In this document: one piece after another, positions 47,735-57,611 of the stretch
How positions within the stretch are numbered: position 1 is the stretch's first letter
How the letters are laid out: each line of letters starts with the position of its first letter
Source of the DNA: Halosimplex carlsbadense 2-9-1
GTDB lineage: Archaea; Halobacteriota; Halobacteria; Halobacteriales; Haloarculaceae
Assembly: GCF_000337455.1 (NCBI RefSeq)
Contig: NZ_AOIU01000036.1
Span: 140,975-204,974, forward strand
Reading direction: 5' to 3'
DNA: 64,000 bases
Made by a program: the position numbers and the translations under genes
The notes under the pieces: model-generated
Database searches by the model: none
Told to the model about the DNA's origin: nothing
Seen by the model: the letters and a program-made list of their open reading frames with translations, nothing else

Positions 47735-48264
47735 GCCGCATCACCTACGGTAAGCGGCTCGACCAGACGGAGGTCCTTCTCGGCGGCGATGTCGCGCACG
47801 GCGCCGAGCGTCGAATCGGTCTCCCCCTCCTCGGTAGCCAGTCGCAGGCGCGCGCTCGATACGTCCTCGGTCCCCTCAGGCGCCGACAGCGAGAGGTCCG
47901 TCACCGTCGCCTCGGTCGTCTCGCGGATGCGCGAGAGGGTGTTCGAGAGGTCGCTGTCGACGATGTGGCCGGAGAGGACGATCGTCAGCGACTCGCTGTA
48001 GTGCTGGGCGCCGGCCTGGATGACGTTGATGCCGGCGTCGCGGAGCGCGTCGACGATCTCCTCGAAGCGCTCGGGGGTGGCCTCCAGGTCGACCTCGACG
48101 GGGATGTGCCCGCGCGGCGTGAGGTTGCCCCGCTCGTGGAAGATCGAGAGGAGGTTCCCGCCGTTGTCGGCGATCGGGTGCAGCGCCCGCAGCAGTTCGC
48201 CCGGCTCGTCGACGAGTTCGAGTCGAACTGTGTACGCGCGTACCTCGTCGGTCGAGTCGCTCAT
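47731..48264 (-). CDS. ACT-domain amino-acid-binding protein
   Basis: 177 residues. VRLELVDEPGELLRALHPIA followed by GGNLLSIFHERG is an ACT domain (residues about 9-80); SLTIVLSGHIVDSDLSNTLS starts a second, diverged regulatory domain. Overlap with hom by GTGA suggests it acts as the allosteric subunit of homoserine dehydrogenase, sensing threonine or a related amino acid. That role is inferred from coupling, not from a family function. Confidence 0.85.
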   Translation of the reverse strand: MSDSTDEVRAYTVRLELVDEPGELLRALHPIADNGGNLLSIFHERGNLTPRGHIPVEVDLEATPERFEEIVDALRDAGINVIQAGAQHYSESLTIVLSGHIVDSDLSNTLSRIRETTEATVTDLSLSAPEGTEDVSSARLRLATEEGETDSTLGAVRDIAAEKDLRLVEPLTVGDAA

Positions 48265-48446
48265 CGCCCGATCACCTCCTCGGTGCGCTCACGTGCGCTC
48301 ATTAGGGGAGACTCACAGCGGGCGGCTATATCAATCCGGCCATTCCGATCGTCCGACGCCGGTCGCCCGACCGCGACCTCGGCGCCGCGAGCGCCCACGG
48401 CGAAACCGATACTTATTACTGACATGTTCGAGTAGATGTAAACGGA

Positions 48447-49658
48447 ATGCCCTCCATACCGACAGGCACGGTTAGCAGTACAGCAGCCAAGGCGCTCGTC
48501 GTCGTCGCGTTCCTCGCGGTCGGCGGCGTCGCCGCGGCACAGATGGGCGCACTCGACGGCGTCACGGGCTCGCAGGACTCGGCCCTGCTCGAGCCGGTGC
48601 CCGACGGTGTCGACAGCGTCGCCGTCTTCGACGCGAGCGTCATCGAGTCCGACACGGCCGAGCGCCTCTACGCGACGGGGTACAACGCCACGGTCGGCTC
48701 GGTCAACGCGACGGAGCCGGGCGAGGCCGACGAGACCGACGACGAGATGGCAACCACCTCGCCGGTCGAGATGGTTCCGGCGAACCTGACGGGCGCGTTC
48801 GACGAGGTCGAGAACGAGACCGGCCTCGACCCGCGTGCGATGGATCAGGCCATCGTCTACAGCCAGCGCCAGGCGAACTTCACGTCGCCCCCCTATCAGG
48901 GCGTCATCGTCGAGGCCGACTGGCAGAAGTCCGACGTGGTCGACGCGGTTTCGGAGCAGACCAACCGGACGTACCGCAACACGACCGTCGACGGCGTGAC
49001 CGTCTACAAGCCCGAAGAGCGTGAGGAGGACAACGTCACGACCTTCGGGCCGCCCGAGCCCGACCAGTGGGTCGCCGTCCTCGACGGTAACGAATACGTC
49101 TTCGGCACCGAGCAGGCCGTCGCCGACGCCGTCGACGTCGAGGTCGACGACGCCGACCCCGTCGACGGCGACCTGCGCCGTGCGTTCGACGACACTCGTG
49201 ACGGCTACTTCCGGTACGCACAGAGCTCTCAGAACGTCAACGTCACGCAGATCAACCGGACGATGGGCCAGTCGACCGGCCTGAACGTCACCGCGTACGC
49301 CGAGGCGTACAACGACCTCCACATCACCTCGGGGACCTACTACATCACCGAGGACGGCGAGGCCCTGGGCACCGAGTCGCGCATCCTGACGAACTCGACC
49401 GACACCGCCCGGGACGTCGAGGACCTCGCGCAGGGGTTCATCTCCATCCAGGCCGGCGCCATCCAGAACGAGACCCTGGAGACCGAGCTCCGCGAAACCG
49501 ACGTGAGCCGTGACGGCACGACGGTGACCGTCTCGCGGGAGACGGACATCGAGACCGCCGAGACGCTCATCCGCTGGTACGGGTCGATCCTGACCGGCGG
49601 CCAGAGCTCGGCGGCGACCGGCGTCGCGACGGGGGCGGCCGCGGCACAGTTCGCTTAA
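48447..49658 (+). CDS. Secreted or surface-anchored haloarchaeal protein
   Basis: 403 residues. An N-terminal hydrophobic segment (AAKALVVVAFLAVGGVAAAQ) acts as signal or anchor; the rest is acidic and outside, with more than ten N-x-S/T sequons, fitting N-glycosylation. Two similar halves (LLEPVPDGVDSVAVFDASV and a second around DNVTTFGPPEPDQWVAVLDG) suggest a duplicated domain. A TATA-like gatacttatt stands about 35 bases upstream. An ABC exporter follows on the same strand 27 bases later, so export or co-expression is possible. Family not identified. Confidence 0.72.
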   Translation: MPSIPTGTVSSTAAKALVVVAFLAVGGVAAAQMGALDGVTGSQDSALLEPVPDGVDSVAVFDASVIESDTAERLYATGYNATVGSVNATEPGEADETDDEMATTSPVEMVPANLTGAFDEVENETGLDPRAMDQAIVYSQRQANFTSPPYQGVIVEADWQKSDVVDAVSEQTNRTYRNTTVDGVTVYKPEEREEDNVTTFGPPEPDQWVAVLDGNEYVFGTEQAVADAVDVEVDDADPVDGDLRRAFDDTRDGYFRYAQSSQNVNVTQINRTMGQSTGLNVTAYAEAYNDLHITSGTYYITEDGEALGTESRILTNSTDTARDVEDLAQGFISIQAGAIQNETLETELRETDVSRDGTTVTVSRETDIETAETLIRWYGSILTGGQSSAATGVATGAAAAQFA

Positions 49659-49685
49659 GACGGTCCCCCGTCTCACTGTTCTCGA

Positions 49686-50756
49686 ATGGACGCACCGCTC
49701 CTCCGGAAGGAACTGTTCTGGCTCCGCCGCAACTGGCGAGCCGTCGCCGTCGTCTTCCTGCTCGCCCCCGCCCTGTTCGGCGTCGCTACGACCTCCTTCG
49801 ACCGGACCGTCCCCCAGGACGTGCCGGTCGCGGTCGTGCCCGCCGACGACGCCGTGACCGAGGACGAACTGCAGGCCGTCGCCGGCCTCGCGCGGACGGT
49901 CTCCGCGCCGCGGAGCTACGAGTCGCTCGATGCCGCGCGGACCGCGCTCGACCGTGAGCGGGTGTACGGCGTCCTCACCGTCGGTCACGGCCTCTACGAG
50001 AGCGGTGCGAACGTCACCCTCTCGCTGGCCGTCGACGGCGGGATGGTCACCTACGTCGACCCGTCGGTAGCGGTGACGGGGACCCTCCGCGACCGCGCGG
50101 GCGTGTTCCCGTCGACGGTGACCGTCGAGCGACGGATCGTCGGCGCCCAGCGGACGCTCCCTGAGTTCCTCTTCACGACCGGACTCGTCTACCTGCTCGC
50201 GATCTACGCCTTTACCTACGTGCCCTACCACCTGGCCCGCGAGCAACGGGTGTTCGACCGCGTGCGCGTCGAGTCGTCGCTGTGGGCGCTGCTCGCCGCG
50301 AAGGCCGCGCTGTTCGCCGCGCTCGGCGCCGCCGCGGTCGCGAGCATGGGCCTCGCCGGCGTTGCCCTCGGCTATCGCGTCTCGGTCGCCGACCCCGCGG
50401 CGCTCGCCGTCGTCGGACTGACGGGCGCCGCGCTCGTCGCGGTGAGCCTCGGGGTCACCTTCGCGACCCGATTCTCCGTCGCCGGCCGGTTCGTCAACGT
50501 CGCGCTCCTGGGAGGAGTCGTCGCCTTCTCGAACCCCGTCTACCCGACCGGCTTTTTCTCGGCGGTCCGTCGGACCATCGCCGGCTGGAGTCCGGTATAC
50601 CACGCGACGGTCGTCGTCCGCGCGGTCGCGCTGAAGGGCCTCTCGCCCGGGCTGTTCACCGGCCGTCTGCTCCTGCTGGTCGGTGTCGCCGTCGCGGCGG
50701 GCTGCTGGCTCGCGGCCAGTGTCGTCGCCTACGAGCGGAGGGGTCCCGATGGCTGA
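49686..50756 (+). CDS. ABC-2 type transporter permease
   Basis: 356 residues with six hydrophobic segments. The first (RAVAVVFLLAPALFGVATTS) is followed by an outside domain of about 100 residues and then a cluster of five (FLFTTGLVYLLAIYAFTYVP, AALGAAAVASMGLAGVALGY and so on). This is the NatB/ABC-2 plan for lipid or drug export. It overlaps the ATPase gene by 8 bases. Substrate unknown. Confidence 0.85.
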   Translation: MDAPLLRKELFWLRRNWRAVAVVFLLAPALFGVATTSFDRTVPQDVPVAVVPADDAVTEDELQAVAGLARTVSAPRSYESLDAARTALDRERVYGVLTVGHGLYESGANVTLSLAVDGGMVTYVDPSVAVTGTLRDRAGVFPSTVTVERRIVGAQRTLPEFLFTTGLVYLLAIYAFTYVPYHLAREQRVFDRVRVESSLWALLAAKAALFAALGAAAVASMGLAGVALGYRVSVADPAALAVVGLTGAALVAVSLGVTFATRFSVAGRFVNVALLGGVVAFSNPVYPTGFFSAVRRTIAGWSPVYHATVVVRAVALKGLSPGLFTGRLLLLVGVAVAAGCWLAASVVAYERRGPDG

Positions 50757-51441
50757 CCGCCACGAGGGGGCCGACGGCGATCCGGCCCACGAGATCCGCC
50801 TCGACGGGGTGGTCAGGCGCTACGACGGCGTCACCGCGCTCGCCGGTGTCGACCTCCGGATCGAGGCCGGCGACCTCCACGCGCTGGTCGGCCCCAACGG
50901 GTCGGGCAAGTCGACGTTGCTGTCGCTCGTGGTCGGTCTCGACCGGCCGACTTCGGGGACGATCTCGCGTCCCGAGGGCCGGATCGGCTGTGGCTTCCAG
51001 ACGCCGAGCGTCTACACCGACCTGACCGTCGACGAGAACCTGCGGGTGTTCGCCGCGATGGGCGACGCCGGCGACGACTGGCTCGCGAACGTCCGGTCGG
51101 GTCTTGGACTAGACGAGGTTCGCTCGCGCGTCGCCGCGGACCTCTCGGGCGGCTACCAGCGCCTGCTCGACGTGGCGCTGGCGTTCGTCCGCCGGCCCGC
51201 CTTCGTCCTGCTCGACGAACCGCTCGACGAACTCGACGACGCCGCCCGCGAACGCGTCGTCGGGTTCGTCGCCGATTACTGCGAGGGCGACCCGACGGTG
51301 GTCGTCTCGACCCACCACCTCGACGCCTTCGGTCCGTCGCTCGACCGGCTGACCGTCCTCGCCGACGGCGACGTGCGCTACGACGAGCGCGTCGACGGGA
51401 GCGACGACTACCGCGCGATCTATCGCGACCTGGTCGGGTGA
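50749..51441 (+). CDS. ABC transporter ATP-binding protein
   Basis: 230 residues from ATG 50749. Walker A GPNGSGKST (residues about 46-54), Q-loop GCGFQTPSVYTDLTV, signature DLSGGYQRLLDVAL (LSGGY in place of LSGGQ), Walker B AFVLLDEPLDELDD and switch histidine STHHLD are all present. It powers the adjacent ABC-2 permease. The pair resembles the antibiotic/lipid export class (ABC-A type). Confidence 0.92.
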   Translation: MADRHEGADGDPAHEIRLDGVVRRYDGVTALAGVDLRIEAGDLHALVGPNGSGKSTLLSLVVGLDRPTSGTISRPEGRIGCGFQTPSVYTDLTVDENLRVFAAMGDAGDDWLANVRSGLGLDEVRSRVAADLSGGYQRLLDVALAFVRRPAFVLLDEPLDELDDAARERVVGFVADYCEGDPTVVVSTHHLDAFGPSLDRLTVLADGDVRYDERVDGSDDYRAIYRDLVG

Positions 51442-51564
51442 GCGACGCGGTGACCACCCCGACGCTGAGGGCTCGCGAGACGGACGGATACCCAGCGCGA
51501 CTGTAGACAGTTTCTACCGGGAGTCACCGAGCCGGCGAGAAGACCGAAAGAACGGGGTGCGGAG

Positions 51565-53754
51565 TTAGAAGTAGCCGATCGCTTCGTGGAGTTCCTGCTT
51601 CATGCCCTTGCGCTCGCGGATCTCCATGATGGTCTCGCGCTGGAGGTTGTCGGCCATGACCTGGAAGCCGGCGTTCTCGGTGTTCCAGGAGGCGCGACCC
51701 TCGGTCGCGCTCCGGATGTCAGAGGAGAAGCCGATCATCTCGTCGACGGGCGCGACGCCCTCGACGACCATCAGGTCGCCTTCCTGGTACATGTCGTCGA
51801 CGCGGCCACGACGACCCTGAATCTCGCCCGAGGCGGCGCCCATGTGGTCGTTGGGCACGTCGATGCGGACCTCCTGGATCGGCTCCAGCAGGCGCACCTC
51901 GGCGTCGATGAGGGCGTTGTGGATGGCCTGGCGGGTCGCCGGGATGACCTGGGCCGGGCCGCGGTGGATGGCGTCCTCGTGGAGCCGCGCGTCGTGGAGG
52001 CGGATGAGCGAGCCCTGAACCGGCTCGGCGGCGAGCGGGCCGTCGTTGAGCGCCTCCTCCATCCCTTCGAGGACCAGCTCCATCGTCTCGTTGAGGTGCT
52101 GGATCCCCTTCGTGTCGTCGATGATGACGTTCGTGTTGTGGATGTGCTCGACGTTCTGGGAAGTGTCCTTGTCCATGCCGGCCTCCTGGAGCGCCTCGCG
52201 GCGTTCCAGCTCGGGCATGTCCATGGAGGCCTCCCCGTGCTGAATGGCCTCGACGATGTCTTCGCCGAGCGGCGTCACGGTGATGTAGAAGCGGTTGTGA
52301 CGGTTCGGCGAGATGCCTTCGACCTCCCGGGAGTCGGTCTGGGGCGCCTCGCGGAAGACGACGATCGGTTCGCCGGTGTTGATCGGGATACCCTGGTTGC
52401 GCTCGATGCGCTGGCCGATCACTTCGAGGTGGAGCTCACCCTGACCGGAGATGAGGTGCTCGCCGGTGTCCTCGTTGATCTCGATCTGGATGGTCGGGTC
52501 CTCCTTGGCGACCTGCTGGAGCGTCTCGATCAGCTTCGGCAGGTCGTCCATGTTCTGTGCCTCGACGGACTTCGTGATGACCGGCTCCGAGATGTGTTCG
52601 ATGGACTCGAACGGCGTCATCTCGATGGACGAAACCGTCGATCCGGCGATGGCGTCGCGGAGACCGGTGACCGCGGCGATGTTACCGGCGGGGACGCGGT
52701 CGACCTCCTGGCGCTCGCCGCCCATGTAGATGCCGACCGACTGGATGCGGTTCTTCCCGGCGGTCCCGGAGACGTACAGCTCCTGGCCCTTCTCGATGGT
52801 GCCCGAGAAGACGCGGCCGGCGGCGATCTCGCCGGCGTGGGGGTCGATCCCGATGTCGGTGACCATCAGGACGACTTCGCCGTCCTCGTCGACCAGCTGC
52901 ATCGTCTCGGCCACGTCGGAGTCGGCGTCGCCGCGCCAGATGCGCGGGATACGACGGGGCTGGGCGTCGATGGGGTTCGGGAAGTGCTCACAGACCATGT
53001 CGAGCACGACGTCCGAGAGGGGCGTCCGGTCGTGGAGCTCCTGGCGGTTGTCCGCGCGTTCGAGCTCCATGATCTCGCCGAAGTCCATGCCCGTCCGCTG
53101 CATCGAGGGCATCGAGACGCCCCACTTGTACAGCGCCGAGCCGAAGCCGACGGTCCCCTCTTCGACGGAGACCGTCCAGTCCTCGTTGATGTCCTCCATC
53201 TCCTCGGTCATCCCGCGGATGAGCTCGTTCACGTCGCGGATGACGGCGAGCAGGCGTTCCTGCATCTCCTCGGGCCCCTCCTGGAGCTCGGAGATCAGGC
53301 GGTCGACCTTGTTGATGAACAGGGTCGGCTTGACGCCCTCGCGGAGCGCCTGTCGCAGGACGGTCTCGGTCTGGGGCATCGCGCCCTCGACGGCGTCGAC
53401 GACCACGAGCGCGCCGTCGACGGCGCGCATCGCGCGGGTCACGTCACCGCCGAAGTCGACGTGGCCCGGCGTGTCGATGAGGTTGATGAGGTGGTTGGTG
53501 TCCTCGTACTCGTGGGTCATCGAGACGTTGGCCGCGTCGATGGTGATCCCGCGTTCCTGCTCGTCTTCCTCCGTGTCCATCGCGAGCTGCTCGCCCGCGG
53601 TCTCGTCGGAGATCATGCCCGCGCCGGCGAGCAGGTTGTCCGTCAGCGTCGTCTTCCCGTGGTCGACGTGCGCCGCGATGGCGATATTCCGGATCTGCTC
53701 CGGCTTGTCCATCAGTGTCTCGCATTCCTGTACGATTTTCTTACGTCGGCCCAT
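51565..53754 (-). CDS. fusA: Translation elongation factor EF-2
   Basis: 729 residues from ATG 53752-53754. G1 [15 protein letters not shown] near residue 27, G3 [21 protein letters not shown]4 [11 protein letters not shown]-terminal domain with [13 protein letters not shown]-like end ([13 protein letters not shown]). The diphthamide histidine region lies in the [18 protein letters not shown] segment, as expected in archaeal EF-2. It moves tRNAs and mRNA during translation. Transcribed alone here: rps7 is 6.6 kb upstream. The TATA-like ttgatag stands about 20 bases from the start. Confidence 0.98.
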   Translation of the reverse strand: MGRRKKIVQECETLMDKPEQIRNIAIAAHVDHGKTTLTDNLLAGAGMISDETAGEQLAMDTEEDEQERGITIDAANVSMTHEYEDTNHLINLIDTPGHVDFGGDVTRAMRAVDGALVVVDAVEGAMPQTETVLRQALREGVKPTLFINKVDRLISELQEGPEEMQERLLAVIRDVNELIRGMTEEMEDINEDWTVSVEEGTVGFGSALYKWGVSMPSMQRTGMDFGEIMELERADNRQELHDRTPLSDVVLDMVCEHFPNPIDAQPRRIPRIWRGDADSDVAETMQLVDEDGEVVLMVTDIGIDPHAGEIAAGRVFSGTIEKGQELYVSGTAGKNRIQSVGIYMGGERQEVDRVPAGNIAAVTGLRDAIAGSTVSSIEMTPFESIEHISEPVITKSVEAQNMDDLPKLIETLQQVAKEDPTIQIEINEDTGEHLISGQGELHLEVIGQRIERNQGIPINTGEPIVVFREAPQTDSREVEGISPNRHNRFYITVTPLGEDIVEAIQHGEASMDMPELERREALQEAGMDKDTSQNVEHIHNTNVIIDDTKGIQHLNETMELVLEGMEEALNDGPLAAEPVQGSLIRLHDARLHEDAIHRGPAQVIPATRQAIHNALIDAEVRLLEPIQEVRIDVPNDHMGAASGEIQGRRGRVDDMYQEGDLMVVEGVAPVDEMIGFSSDIRSATEGRASWNTENAGFQVMADNLQRETIMEIRERKGMKQELHEAIGYF

Positions 53755-53916
53755 TATACGGCATTCTATCAATGGGGGCGTCAAAAGGGTGCTGTTTCCA
53801 TTCGCGTGCGACAACTCGAAGCACGCGGAGCGGCGCCCCGTCGACCGGCGGAACGGCCCGAAACCGTGCCAATTCCCCGCAAGAGTAATACTGGCGTAAA
53901 CCCTGACTCGGAGCGT

Positions 53917-54666
53917 ATGGACGTGCGAGTGCGCGGCCCCGGTCCCGAAGCGCCGATTCTCGGGGCGCGCGACCTCTTCGAGACCGAACGGACGCTGAAG
54001 CGGCCAGTCACCGTCGAGATCCGCGAGGATCCCGACGAGCGGACACGCGTGAGCCACGACGAGGAGAGCCACCTGTTCGTCATCTCACAGCAGGCGGCCA
54101 CGTCGGCGATGGCGCGCGAGCTCGCGCTTCACGAGTTCGCGCACATGCACCACTACGAGCGGGACCACCCCTCCCACACCCAGTCGATGGAGGAAGTCAT
54201 CTTCCTCGCGCTGGCCGGTCGGTCGGTCGAGCGGCGCAAGCTCACCCACTGTTACCAGATCGCCAACCACATGAAAGACATCTACGCCGACGACGTGTGG
54301 CTGGAGGTCGCACCGGCGGACAAGCTCGTGCCCTTCCTCGAATCCAGCCTCGCGGCGGCTGTCGCGGACCGACCCCGTGACCCGCCCGCATGGGACCGCC
54401 TCACCCCGGCAGCGGACCCCGACATCACCGCAGTCAACGCCGCCTTCGCGCTGGGACTGGTCGAACGCCACGACCTCGTCGACGACGACCATCGGATCTA
54501 CGACCTGGCGCACGCGGCCGCACAGGATGCCCCCGAGATCGACGTGGCGTCGTTCACCCGCCGCTTTCGGACGCTGGCGCGCGACCCCGGCGACAGCGAG
54601 TACCGGAAGGCGCTGGTGGACGTGACCCGAGCGTACGCGACCGGCGGCGAGCGGGCCGCGGACTGA
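53917..54666 (+). CDS. DUF5781-like protein with an HExxH metal motif
   Basis: 249 residues from ATG 53917. [20 protein letters not shown] near residue 70 contains HEFAH, the zinc-metalloprotease helix, with a further histidine-rich stretch and the acidic [16 protein letters not shown] as possible third ligand. The C-terminal 90 residues are helical. Members of this haloarchaeal family (I recall DUF5781) have no known function. It diverges from EF-2, and its promoter shares that intergenic region. Confidence 0.75.
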   Translation: MDVRVRGPGPEAPILGARDLFETERTLKRPVTVEIREDPDERTRVSHDEESHLFVISQQAATSAMARELALHEFAHMHHYERDHPSHTQSMEEVIFLALAGRSVERRKLTHCYQIANHMKDIYADDVWLEVAPADKLVPFLESSLAAAVADRPRDPPAWDRLTPAADPDITAVNAAFALGLVERHDLVDDDHRIYDLAHAAAQDAPEIDVASFTRRFRTLARDPGDSEYRKALVDVTRAYATGGERAAD

Positions 54667-54693
54667 CCGGAAAACGTTGGGCTGCCCGCGACT

Positions 54694-56163
54694 CTACTCC
54701 TGCGTGAGCCGGACGAGCACGTCGTCCTGCTCGCGGGGGAACCCCTCGTTCGCGCGGCCGTCGCGGTTGGACGTGATCACGTAGATATCCCCGTCGGGCG
54801 ACTGCTCGACGTGGCGGATGCGCCCGAGTTCGTTCTTCATCGTCGTGTGAACCGTCGCGGTGTAGGCCTGGTCCGACCAGTCGTCGGTCACCTGGGTGTA
54901 GGCGTCCTCGGCAGGCGGAAGCGTGCCCCCCTCGGGGGTCAACGTCGTGACGATCAACTGCTGGCTGACGAGGCCGCCGGTGACCATCCGATTCCGCAAC
55001 GCCGGCACGGCGTCGCCGGTGTAGAACAGCGACCCAGTCGGCGCGAAGCTCTGGGCGCCGGTGTTGAACAGCGGCGGGTGGAAGCCGCTGCCGGGGTAGT
55101 CATCGGGCTCGTACACCTCGTTCCAGCTGTAGTTGTCGCCTGGGACCAGCCGGTTGATCTCGTCGCGGCCGGTCGGGCCGTGCTCGGAGTTGACCGGCGT
55201 GCCGTCGGGCAGCCAGACGACCCCCTGGGGGTTGCGGTGGCCGTAGGTGAACACTCTGGGGTCGGCGTCGCCGCCCAGGTCGGGGTTGTCCGGCGCGGGC
55301 TCTCCCGAAGGGGTCACGCGGAGGATCTTCCCGGCGAGGCTGCTCGGGTCCTGGGCGTCGTCGGGCTGGCCGCCGTCGCCGCAGGTGACCCAGAGGTAGT
55401 TGCGCGGCCCGAAGGTGATCCGCCCGCCGTTGTGGTAGCTGTTCGCCGGGATGCCGTCGACGACCGTCGAGACCGGCTCGCCCGGGGTCTCCGACTCGAC
55501 GTCGAAGGCGGCGACCTTGTTGTACTTCGTCCGCTCGCCGTTCTCCGTTGTCGTGTAGGTGTAGTAGGCGAAGATGTGCGCGGGCTCTGGGAACGTCGGG
55601 TGGACGGCGACCCCGAGGGTGCCGCCCTCGCCGCCCTTGACCCACCAGGGGCGCTCGTCCGAGCCCGGTTCCGTGGAACCAGCGTCGATGGCCTCGGTGG
55701 GTTCGGCGACTGTGCTGACGTTCTCGCCGTCGAACCGCAACACGCGTCCGACGCGCTCGGTGACGAACATGTCCCCGTCGGGGGCGAACGCGATGTCCCA
55801 CGGGACCTCCAGGTTCTCGACGAGAACCTCGGCGCCGAGCGTCGCGTCGAGCGGCGAACTCGTCGGCGGTTCCCATCCGGGGTCGTAGCCCGACCAGGAT
55901 TCGAGCGGGGTGCCGACGACCGACTCCGGGGTGGTCGTGTCACCGGTCGAGCCGCCGTCCGCGTCTCCGTCTGACCCGCCGCTGCCGTCACCGTCGGTGC
56001 CGTCACCGCCGCTCCCGTCGGTCGGACCGCCTCCGTCCGTCTGTGTCGCTGTCTGGGTCGAACAGCCAGCCAGGCCGGCGACGCCGGCAGCGGTCAACGC
56101 GAGGAACCGCCGGCGCGACCGCCCCCGGGCGGCCGCGTCTCGGTCCGTCGAGTCGCTTTGCAT
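54694..56163 (-). CDS. Secreted PQQ-dependent aldose (sugar) dehydrogenase, lipoprotein
   Basis: 489 residues. A twin-arginine signal (RSRRRFLALTAAGVAGLAGC) ends in a lipobox LAGC, so it is a Tat lipoprotein. A Gly/Asp/Ser-rich spacer of about 60 residues precedes a six-bladed propeller with NLEVPWDIAFAPDGDMFVTE, the classical start of soluble glucose dehydrogenases, then GVAVHPTF, YHNGGRITFGPRNYLWVTCG and YGHRNPQGV. The histidine in NGGR and the RNPQG arginine match the active site. It oxidises sugars outside the cell and hands electrons to the chain; PQQ genes are not seen. Confidence 0.88.
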   Translation of the reverse strand: MQSDSTDRDAAARGRSRRRFLALTAAGVAGLAGCSTQTATQTDGGGPTDGSGGDGTDGDGSGGSDGDADGGSTGDTTTPESVVGTPLESWSGYDPGWEPPTSSPLDATLGAEVLVENLEVPWDIAFAPDGDMFVTERVGRVLRFDGENVSTVAEPTEAIDAGSTEPGSDERPWWVKGGEGGTLGVAVHPTFPEPAHIFAYYTYTTTENGERTKYNKVAAFDVESETPGEPVSTVVDGIPANSYHNGGRITFGPRNYLWVTCGDGGQPDDAQDPSSLAGKILRVTPSGEPAPDNPDLGGDADPRVFTYGHRNPQGVVWLPDGTPVNSEHGPTGRDEINRLVPGDNYSWNEVYEPDDYPGSGFHPPLFNTGAQSFAPTGSLFYTGDAVPALRNRMVTGGLVSQQLIVTTLTPEGGTLPPAEDAYTQVTDDWSDQAYTATVHTTMKNELGRIRHVEQSPDGDIYVITSNRDGRANEGFPREQDDVLVRLTQE

Positions 56164-56175
56164 GTCCGATTCCTA

Positions 56176-56913
56176 TTACGCGACCGGAATGAATCTTCCG
56201 GGAAGGTAGACGACCAGCGGCCAGGCCGCGAGCGCGACGCCCAGCGCCGCCACCGGGTAGTCCCGCCGCCGAAAGGCGAGCGCGGGGAGCGTCGGATTCC
56301 AGGCGAAACACCGGGCGCGCAGCGCGAGCGCCAGCCGGTCGGCACGCAGGAACGACCGCTGCAACCCCCGGGTCAGGATCCGTCGGACGCGGTCGCGCAG
56401 CGGCCGGCGGCCGCCCGCCCTGGCGTGGACCGCCCGCCGGGTCGCCCGCAGGTCCGCCAGCACGACCGGGAACAGCCGGAAGACCAGCCCGACGCCGACG
56501 CCGAACAGCCGACCGACCTTCCCCGGGACGACCCGCTGGATCGCCGCCCGCGTCTCGCGGACCGGCGTCGTCCGCACGTAGACCGCCCCGACGAACACGA
56601 CGGGGACGACCCTCGCGACCGACCGCAGCGACTCGACGGCCGGTCCGACGCGGAACCACGGCTCGCCCAGCGCCACGCCGCCCAGCAGGGGCCCGACCGC
56701 GAGAAACAGGAAGACCGCCCAGTACGTGCGGACGACCCGCAACGGCGAGAGCCGGCCGGCCGCCAGCGCGGCCAGGGCGACCGCGCCGCCGACGGCGAAC
56801 CCGCGGGCGGTCGGGTCGGCGAACACCGCGATAGCGAGCCCGAACTGGACGGCGAGTTTCGCCCGCGGGTCGAGCCCGTGGGCGGGCGAGTCGCCGGGCT
56901 CGTAGGTCAACAT
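56176..56913 (-). CDS. bioN: ECF transporter transmembrane subunit (CbiQ/BioN)
   Basis: 245 residues with five hydrophobic segments and the coupling helices with ALxxR-like motifs (LRATRRAVHARAGGRR and LALALRARCF). It begins YEPGDSPAHGLDPRAKLAVQ, the typical EcfT start. It links the ATPase to the substrate-binding subunit. The start overlaps bioM by 7 bases. Confidence 0.88.
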   Translation of the reverse strand: MLTYEPGDSPAHGLDPRAKLAVQFGLAIAVFADPTARGFAVGGAVALAALAAGRLSPLRVVRTYWAVFLFLAVGPLLGGVALGEPWFRVGPAVESLRSVARVVPVVFVGAVYVRTTPVRETRAAIQRVVPGKVGRLFGVGVGLVFRLFPVVLADLRATRRAVHARAGGRRPLRDRVRRILTRGLQRSFLRADRLALALRARCFAWNPTLPALAFRRRDYPVAALGVALAAWPLVVYLPGRFIPVA

Positions 56914-57611
56914 TGCGGGTCGCGGACCCCGAGCTCGTCCAGCCGGTCCAGCGCCGCAGGGGTCGGTTCGTCTAGCGCGACGCGGCCGTCGGTCATCCCG
57001 ACCACCCGGTCGACCAGGTCGGCCACGTCGCGCAAGTCGTGAGTGACGACGACGAGCCCCGTCCCCTCGGCGGCCAGCGCGTCGAGATGGCCGAGGACGG
57101 ACTCGCGAGCCGACAGGTCGAGGCCGACCAGCGGCTCGTCGAGCACGAGGTGGTCGGGTTCCATCGCCAGCGCACCCGCGAGGGCGACCCGCGCCTGCTC
57201 GCCGCCCGAGAGGCGGTCGATCCGCTCGTCACCGCGGCCGGCCATGTCGACCGCTTCGAGCGCCCCGTCGACGCGGCGGTCGATCTCCGGCCGGTCGAGT
57301 CCGAGGTTCTCCGGCCCGAAGGCCACGTCGGCGCCGACGGTTCCGGCGACGAACTGGTCGCGCGGGTTCTGAAACACCATCCCCACGCGCGTCCGTGCGT
57401 ACACGGGGTCGTCGGTCACGTCGCGTCCGTCGACGCGGACGCTCCCCTCGTCGGGTTCCAGCAGCGCGTCGAAATGCCTGACCAGCGTCGTCTTGCCGCT
57501 GCCGTTGGCGCCGACGACCGCGACGGCCTCGCCGTCGTCGATTGTCAGCGAGACGCCGTCGACGGCCGCGGCGTCGCCGTAGCGGTGGACGAGCGACTCC
57601 GTCTCGATCAT
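56907..57611 (-). CDS. bioM: ECF transporter ATPase (CbiO/BioM)
   Basis: 234 residues from ATG 57609-57611, overlapping the end of bioY (ATGA). Walker A GANGSGKTTLV, Q-loop VGMVFQNPRDQFVAGTV, signature RLSGGEQARVALAGALA, Walker B HLVLDEPLVGLDLSAR, and switch VVTHDLRD. The Q-loop segment FQNPRDQ is typical of ECF ATPases. Drives biotin uptake with BioN and BioY. Confidence 0.93.
   Translation of the reverse strand: MIETESLVHRYGDAAAVDGVSLTIDDGEAVAVVGANGSGKTTLVRHFDALLEPDEGSVRVDGRDVTDDPVYARTRVGMVFQNPRDQFVAGTVGADVAFGPENLGLDRPEIDRRVDGALEAVDMAGRGDERIDRLSGGEQARVALAGALAMEPDHLVLDEPLVGLDLSARESVLGHLDALAAEGTGLVVVTHDLRDVADLVDRVVGMTDGRVALDEPTPAALDRLDELGVRDPQC

Noticed and set aside
51586-53916. Very long plus-strand frame opposite EF-2 running into the DUF5781-like gene
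   Set aside because: The part before 53917 is an antisense shadow of EF-2; only the part from ATG 53917 has protein character and its own promoter.
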